A stretch of DNA of 64,000 nt from Leucobacter chromiireducens subsp. chromiireducens (GTDB lineage: Bacteria > Actinomycetota > Actinomycetes > Actinomycetales > Microbacteriaceae): contig NZ_QYAD01000002.1 of assembly GCF_016758255.1 (NCBI RefSeq), positions 496,001-560,000 of the forward strand, read 5' to 3'. The notes under the pieces were generated by a model that saw only the letters and a list, made by a program, of their open reading frames with translations, was not told where the DNA came from and made no database searches. Position 1 is the stretch's first letter; each line of letters starts with the position of its first letter. This document shows, one piece after another, positions 59,581-64,000 of the stretch. Both the position numbers and the translations under genes were made by a program.

Positions 59581-61308
59581 CTAGTGGGTGCCGGGCGGCG
59601 TCAGGCGGGTCTCGTGCGCGTCGAGCGCGAGCTCCGCCGCGTGCAGCGCGTGTGAGCTGTACCGCCCGATGGCTCGCTCTTCGAGAAGGGCCGCGCGCTG
59701 CGCCTCGAGCCCCACTCGGCTCAGCCGCATGTACGCCCGGGCCGGGGTCTCTTCGCTGGGCAGAATAATGCCGCCGGTACCGCCCCGGGTGAGTGTGATG
59801 GGCGTCAGGCTGATCTTCGCGCTTGCCCGTGCACGCTGCACGACTTCCTCGGGCACCATCGGGTGTTCCGGGTCGTCGCTCGCGAGCGCGTCGTCGATTG
59901 CGGCGTTTGCAGCCTCAACGAGATCGCCTTTGAGGGACACGAGTTCAGCCTTGCTCGCTCCGGCCCCGGAGCCATTGGGCCACAGCTTCCGAATGACGAG
60001 CGGGAGCGAGAGCCCGTGCAGGAGCAGCGTGATGACGGCGACCGCGAACGCGATCAGGATGACCTGCGCTCGGTAGGGAATGCCCACCGGGATGGACTGG
60101 GCAGCCGCGAGCGTGACCACGCCACGCATGCCGCTCCAGGAGAGCGCCGCACCGTCGCGCCACCCGAGCGGCTGCGCGCGCTCGTGCTCAAGGTCGGCAC
60201 GCGAGCGTTCCGCAAGCAACTCGACCCGCTGCACGCGCCGCGAATTCGGATCGTCCGTCGCGCGAGCGCGGCGCGCCAATCGCGTGAAGCCATTGCTGCG
60301 CTGCTCGTACCGCCGCGCGGTGCCGCGCATGGAGAGCAGCAGCGGCAGCATGAAGAGCGCCCGACACCCGATCAGCACGCTGACGAGCGCGAGCGCGATG
60401 AGTGCGACGTGCTCGAGGCGGATCGGGCTGTCTCCGACGTGCTCGACCAGCGCGTGGAGCTGCAATCCCATGAGCAAGAACACGCCGTTCTCGAGCGCGA
60501 ACTGGAGGGTGCGCCAGTTGAGCCGCTCATTCATGCGTGCGGTCGCGCTGAAGCGGCGTGAGGCATGGTGCCCCGTGTAGAGCCCCGTGATCACCACCGC
60601 GAGCACACCCGACGCGTGCATGGCCTCGGCCGGAATGAACGCGACGAACGGAACCGTGAACGAGACGAGCGTGTCATACACCGGGTTTCGAAGCTTCGAG
60701 CGGAGCCACACCGTGAGCACACCCATGAGCCCGCCGACGACGATCGCGGTGGTGACAGAGAACGCGAACGAGCCCGCTGCTTCCCAGAACACAAAGCTGC
60801 CGGCAACCGCCGCGACCGCGGTCTTGAGGAGCACGAGCGAGGTTGCGTCGTTGACGAGGCTTTCGCCCTCGAGGATGGCGACCACCCGGTCAGGCATGCC
60901 GAGGCGCTTGCCAATCGACGTCGCGGCGACGGCGTCAGTGGGGCTGATCACCGCGCCGAGCGCGATGGCGACGGGGAGCGGAATCTGCGGGACCGCGAAG
61001 TGCAGCACCGCGCCGATTACCACCGCAGTGATGAGCACCAGCAGGACCGACAATCCGACGACGGGGCGCAGGTTCCGTCGGAAGTCAACGAGCGGCACGT
61101 TCACCGCGGCCGCGTAGAGGAGCGGCGGGAGCACACCGAGCAGGATGAGCTCGGGGTCCACTTCAACGAGCGGCACGAAGGGGAGGTAGCCGATGCCGAT
61201 GCCGACGACGACGAGGAGCAGGGGAGCAGCCACGCCGATCCGGCCACCCAGGATAGACATGCCGACCAAAATGACGACTGCGAGGACCGCGACGAGGGCA
61301 ACTTCCAT
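59581..61308 (-). CDS. CPA1-family Na+/H+ antiporter
   Basis: 575 residues with about twelve membrane segments in the first 420. GAVISPTDAVAATS and EGESLVNDATSLVL carry the conserved motifs of NhaP/NHE-type exchangers, including the Asn-Asp pair of the ion site. GMRGVVTLAAA is the second half-repeat motif. A long cytoplasmic tail of about 140 residues follows. It exchanges sodium (or potassium) for protons for pH and salt balance. Convergent with pncA (42-base gap), and 12 bases downstream of the winged-helix gene. Confidence 0.93.
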   Translation of the reverse strand: MEVALVAVLAVVILVGMSILGGRIGVAAPLLLVVVGIGIGYLPFVPLVEVDPELILLGVLPPLLYAAAVNVPLVDFRRNLRPVVGLSVLLVLITAVVIGAVLHFAVPQIPLPVAIALGAVISPTDAVAATSIGKRLGMPDRVVAILEGESLVNDATSLVLLKTAVAAVAGSFVFWEAAGSFAFSVTTAIVVGGLMGVLTVWLRSKLRNPVYDTLVSFTVPFVAFIPAEAMHASGVLAVVITGLYTGHHASRRFSATARMNERLNWRTLQFALENGVFLLMGLQLHALVEHVGDSPIRLEHVALIALALVSVLIGCRALFMLPLLLSMRGTARRYEQRSNGFTRLARRARATDDPNSRRVQRVELLAERSRADLEHERAQPLGWRDGAALSWSGMRGVVTLAAAQSIPVGIPYRAQVILIAFAVAVITLLLHGLSLPLVIRKLWPNGSGAGASKAELVSLKGDLVEAANAAIDDALASDDPEHPMVPEEVVQRARASAKISLTPITLTRGGTGGIILPSEETPARAYMRLSRVGLEAQRAALLEERAIGRYSSHALHAAELALDAHETRLTPPGTH

Positions 61309-61320
61309 GGGTCTACACTC

Positions 61321-62520
61321 TCATGCTCCGGGTGTTGGCTGGGGCGGCATTGGTGCTGCCGCCATGATCGTGAGCGGCAGCGTGTCGGTCTCGTGGAATG
61401 CGCTCCACTCTTCGACACGAGGCGCGAGGGCCTCCGCGGTGACGGTCTCGCCGGGGAGCGGTGTGACCTCGATGCCGCTGCGCGCTCGAGCACCGCGTCG
61501 CCAGGTAGCGCGTGTGCGGCCGTTCTCCGTCACAGTTGCGAGGAACATCCCGTTGCGGCCTGGCACGATGTGCGCAAAGTGCTCGGGATCGAGCTGCGCG
61601 TCGCGCTCCGTGTAGCCCAGGAGATGCTCGTCGAATGCGGGGAGGAGTTGCCACGCCAGGTCCTCAGCAGAACTCGAACTCGCTGCGGGGAGCAGCGCGC
61701 CGAGCTGCGCCGGGGCGAGCCACAGCTCTGGTCCGTCCGCGCTCGCGAGGCGCACCGCATCGGCCGTGCCCTGCGCCGCCGCGAGCCGGAGTGCGTGCCG
61801 GGCCTCGCGGATCGTGAGACCGGTCCACCACGCGAGGTCCTTCGCGCTGACGGGCCCACGTGCGGCAATATAGCGCGCGGCCAGTTCCGCGAGCGCTTCG
61901 TCGCCCTCAAGCGAGCGCGGGGACGTCACCCACTCATCGGCGCGTACGAGCAGCGGCTCGCTCGCATTGCGGAGCGGGCCAAACGTCGCGAGTCCGTTCT
62001 GGCACAACCACCAGATCACGTGGTACCGCCACCCGCTCTGCCACTCGATCCCCGCGTCCGTCCACACGCTGGCAAGTTCGTCGCGGCTCAGCGCCCGCCC
62101 GCCCGCCAGCGCAGTGAGCGAAATGTCGACGAGCTGATCAAGGGTGGCGTCGCTCAGACCAAGGAATGCGCGCCGCCGCGGAGCACCTGCGAGCACCCGA
62201 TGGTTCGTAGCGCGCTGCAGCCAGGTGATGTCTTCGGCCGCCACAACGTGGATCGTGCCGCGCATCGGCCATGACCGCACGAGGAGTCCGCTTTCGAACG
62301 CCGCGTGCACATCACTCACGGTCGTTCCCGGCGTGCGCACGCCGAGGGCCCACCGCGACGCCCGCCAGTCCTGCCCCTGCACCGCGAGCATACGGCGAGC
62401 GGTCGCCGCGATCCGTGCGGCCCCGTCGCCGTTGCCGTCGTCAGCACTGGTGCCAGCTGCCAAACCCAAAGCGCGCATGCGCACACGAAGCAGATCGTCG
62501 CGGCTGAGGATCTCTGTCAT
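61321..62520 (-). CDS. HTH_42 winged-helix protein, AlkZ/YcaQ-like DNA glycosylase candidate
   Basis: 399 residues from the ATG at 62518-62520. The conserved block AVQGQDWRASRWALGVRTPG contains Gln48-Gly-Gln50; in AlkZ/YcaQ-type enzymes a QxQ pair there is catalytic and removes bulky alkylated bases or unhooks crosslinks. GIEWQSGWRYHVIWWLCQNGLATFG is the winged-helix region (outline) and HIVPGRNGMFLATVTENGRTRATWRRG the C-terminal beta-domain. TATTCT 6 bases upstream suggests a leaderless gene. Assignment to the catalytic subgroup rests on QxQ only. Confidence 0.82.
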   Translation of the reverse strand: MTEILSRDDLLRVRMRALGLAAGTSADDGNGDGAARIAATARRMLAVQGQDWRASRWALGVRTPGTTVSDVHAAFESGLLVRSWPMRGTIHVVAAEDITWLQRATNHRVLAGAPRRRAFLGLSDATLDQLVDISLTALAGGRALSRDELASVWTDAGIEWQSGWRYHVIWWLCQNGLATFGPLRNASEPLLVRADEWVTSPRSLEGDEALAELAARYIAARGPVSAKDLAWWTGLTIREARHALRLAAAQGTADAVRLASADGPELWLAPAQLGALLPAASSSSAEDLAWQLLPAFDEHLLGYTERDAQLDPEHFAHIVPGRNGMFLATVTENGRTRATWRRGARARSGIEVTPLPGETVTAEALAPRVEEWSAFHETDTLPLTIMAAAPMPPQPTPGA

Positions 62521-62526
62521 GGAGTC

Positions 62527-62532
62527 AGAATA
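62527..62532 (-). promoter_or_regulatory. Candidate -10 box, leaderless winged-helix gene
   Basis: TATTCT on minus ends 6 bases before the ATG at 62520, with no ribosome site between. Confidence 0.5.
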
Positions 62533-62599
62533 GACCCCGCCACCGACAGGCACTGCTGCGCGTTCCGCGCGTCCGCCGCGTCCGTGCTCGAGGAACAAC

Positions 62600-62649
62600 C
62601 CCGAAGACCGAACCCGAGAACCGAGCCCGAGAACCGAGCCCTAGAACCG
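62600..62649. repeat. 13-base tandem repeat, nearly four copies
   Basis: Units start at 62600, 62613, 62626 and 62639. The middle two are identical (CCCGAGAACCGAG), the first and last differ by a few bases. The last copy contains the stop codon of the old yellow enzyme at 62641-62643, so the array lies at the 3' end of that message and just upstream of the winged-helix promoter. Confidence 0.85.
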
Positions 62650-63723
62650 CGCGCGGTGATACGGCCCAGGCGTGAGCGACTCGGCAGACGGGGCGCGGAG
62701 TTCGCGGGCCCAGCGCAGCGGCAGGTGCGGGTCGGCGAGCAGCGGGCGGCCGATGGAGACGATGTCGGCCTGCTCCGTGACGAGAATCGCCTCGGCCTGC
62801 GCAGACTCCGTGATCATGCCGACCGTGCCGACGGCGAGCGGGCCACCACGCAACTCAGCTGCGAGCGGCACCTGATATGAGGGGCCAATGGGGATCCGGG
62901 CATCCGGCAGATTCGCGCCCGAGGACGCATCGACGAGGTCCGCTCCGTCCTCGGCAAGCCACCCGGCAACGATGCCGCACTCCTCGAGGGAGAACCCGCC
63001 GGGCACCCACTCGGTGGCCGACACTCGAACCACAATCGGGAGCTCCGGGTGCGCAGCGCGAAGCGCACGCACGGTCTCGCGCAATAGCCGTGCGCGACCG
63101 GCGAGATCGCCACCGTACGCGTCATCCCGGTGGTTGGAGAACGGTGAGAGGAATGAGTGAAGCAGATAGCCGTGCGCAGCGTGAACCTCGATCGCGTCGA
63201 AGCCAGCGGCGACGGCTCGATCGGCCGCAGCAACAAACGCCGCAGTGACGCCGGGAATCTCATCGCGCGTGAGTTCGCGCGGTGTCGCGAGATCTCCAAA
63301 CGGGATGGGGGAGGCACCGACGGTCTCCCAGCCGCCTGCCGCCACATCGACGGACCCCGTGGCGGCGTCCGGCAGCCACGGGTGCGTCGACGCCTTGCGG
63401 CCCGCATGCCCGAGCTGCACCCCAATGCGAGCACCGTGTGCGTGCGCCAGCTCAGCAATCCGCGCGAACGCCGGTACCTGCGCGTCGCTCCACAGCCCGA
63501 GGTCGCGCGGCGAGATCCGCCCTTCTGCGACCACAGCGGTTGCCTCTACCATCACGAGCCCCGCCCCACCCCGAGCCAGCGCGCCGTAGTGCTGCAGATG
63601 CCAATCCGTGGGAACCCCATCGGCCGCCGGCACCGAGTATTGGCACATGGGCGACACCCACAGGCGATTGCGCACCTCAAGGTTGCGGAGACGGAACGGA
63701 CGGAACAGCAGGGGATCGGCCAT
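62641..63723 (-). CDS. NADH:flavin oxidoreductase, YqjM-type old yellow enzyme
   Basis: 360 residues. SPMCQYS (Cys27) is the FMN-redox Cys of the YqjM class, QLGHAGRK and HAAHGYLLHSFLSPFSNHRDDAYGG the FMN and substrate motifs (outline), and SIGRPLLADP the C-terminal FMN loop. YqjM-type enzymes reduce the double bond of enones or related electrophiles using NADPH. The ATG at 63721-63723 has only a weak ribosome site. Physiological substrate unknown. The stop codon lies inside a tandem repeat. Confidence 0.93.
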   Translation of the reverse strand: MADPLLFRPFRLRNLEVRNRLWVSPMCQYSVPAADGVPTDWHLQHYGALARGGAGLVMVEATAVVAEGRISPRDLGLWSDAQVPAFARIAELAHAHGARIGVQLGHAGRKASTHPWLPDAATGSVDVAAGGWETVGASPIPFGDLATPRELTRDEIPGVTAAFVAAADRAVAAGFDAIEVHAAHGYLLHSFLSPFSNHRDDAYGGDLAGRARLLRETVRALRAAHPELPIVVRVSATEWVPGGFSLEECGIVAGWLAEDGADLVDASSGANLPDARIPIGPSYQVPLAAELRGGPLAVGTVGMITESAQAEAILVTEQADIVSIGRPLLADPHLPLRWARELRAPSAESLTPGPYHRARF

Positions 63724-63823
63724 GCCGGTCAGTGTACCGGCGGCCCGGCGCGGGTCGAATGTCGGCGGCCTGTGCCAGGGTGGAGCAGGAAGGTTCAGAC
63801 CGCGAATCCCGAAGGAGGCGCTG

Positions 63824-64000
63824 ATGCGCGAGATCAAGTGCCCGCACTGCGGGAAGTCGTTCACCGTCGACGAGGCAGGCTATGCCGACATCGTGAAGCA
63901 GGTGCGCGACAGCGAGTTTGAGGCGCAACTGCACGAGCGGCTCCAGCTCGCCGAGCAGGAGAAAGACGCAGCCCTCGAGCTCGCTCGCGTCACCTCAGCC
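63824..64000 (+). CDS. DUF2130-family protein, N-terminal part (3' end outside window)
   Basis: 59 codons are visible, open to the window end. GAAGGAGG lies 5 bases before the ATG. MREIKCPHCGKSFTVDEAGY contains the CxxC zinc-type motif and is the characteristic start of DUF2130 proteins; the following KQVRDSEFEAQLHERLQLAEQEKDAALELA is coiled-coil. Full-length members are about 400-450 residues and have a nuclease-like domain further on. Divergent from the old yellow enzyme. Confidence 0.88.
   Translation, partial: MREIKCPHCGKSFTVDEAGYADIVKQVRDSEFEAQLHERLQLAEQEKDAALELARVTSA

Noticed and set aside
60565-62274. Plus-strand open frame opposite the antiporter and winged-helix genes
   Set aside because: Its composition (runs of Glu, Asp, Arg, His) is a typical shadow of hydrophobic genes on the other strand, and it has no ribosome site or motif.

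Overview
The window is high-GC DNA (about two thirds G+C by eye) with dense, often overlapping genes, strong G/C third-position bias, GTG starts, TAGNNT-like -10 boxes and several probable leaderless genes. It reads as the chromosome of an actinobacterium, probably Microbacteriaceae; Leucobacter would be my guess, but I cannot prove a genus from sequence alone. I saw no rRNA, tRNA, CRISPR array, insertion sequence or phage gene. I read it by eye without database searches, so short RNAs could be missed.

Layout. (1) 1-6800: catabolic enzymes: the end of a phosphotriesterase-like protein, a TetR regulator, a GMC oxidoreductase, a YtcJ-type amidohydrolase coupled to a small EthD-like protein, and two short-chain dehydrogenases. 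(2) 6881-16789: a branched-chain-amino-acid-type ABC importer (LivM and LivG fused), a MoaF-family protein, an AraC regulator, then a co-translated small-molecule kinase and class III PLP enzyme of the ethanolamine-phosphate phospho-lyase type, facing a TetR gene. (3) 16814-26310: a TetR gene facing an operon of a second YtcJ-type amidohydrolase, a complete peptide/opine-type ABC importer (two ATPases fused), an FAD monooxygenase and a DUF3237 protein. The importer binding-protein gene is a codon-usage mosaic. (4) 26411-31639: a small lipoprotein, a ThDP enzyme, an IclR regulator and a MobA/phenol-hydroxylase-like monooxygenase. (5) 31721-36415: an amine module of aldehyde dehydrogenase, APC permease and flavin amine oxidase. 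(6) 36410-45113: a DUF4349 lipoprotein, a PucR regulator, a second kinase and phospho-lyase-like pair, a DUF6226 protein, an MFS transporter and a DEAD-box helicase. (7) 45430-51541: a TM0106-type nuclease-helicase, a membrane protein and a class I aminotransferase. (8) 51610-56558: a PucR regulator, APC permease, unknown protein and zinc alcohol dehydrogenase. (9) 56608-64000: alanine dehydrogenase with its Lrp-type regulator, nicotinamidase, a CPA1 antiporter, an AlkZ/YcaQ-like winged-helix protein, an old yellow enzyme and the start of a DUF2130 protein.

The common theme is uptake and breakdown of amines, amino alcohols and aromatic compounds by separate, individually regulated modules. 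The most interesting part is the double occurrence of a HYKK/SrkA-like kinase with an ETNPPL/PHYKPL-like PLP lyase, one pair next to a MoaF protein and its own importer. This suggests activation of an amino alcohol by phosphorylation followed by removal of phosphate and ammonia, but the substrate is not known.
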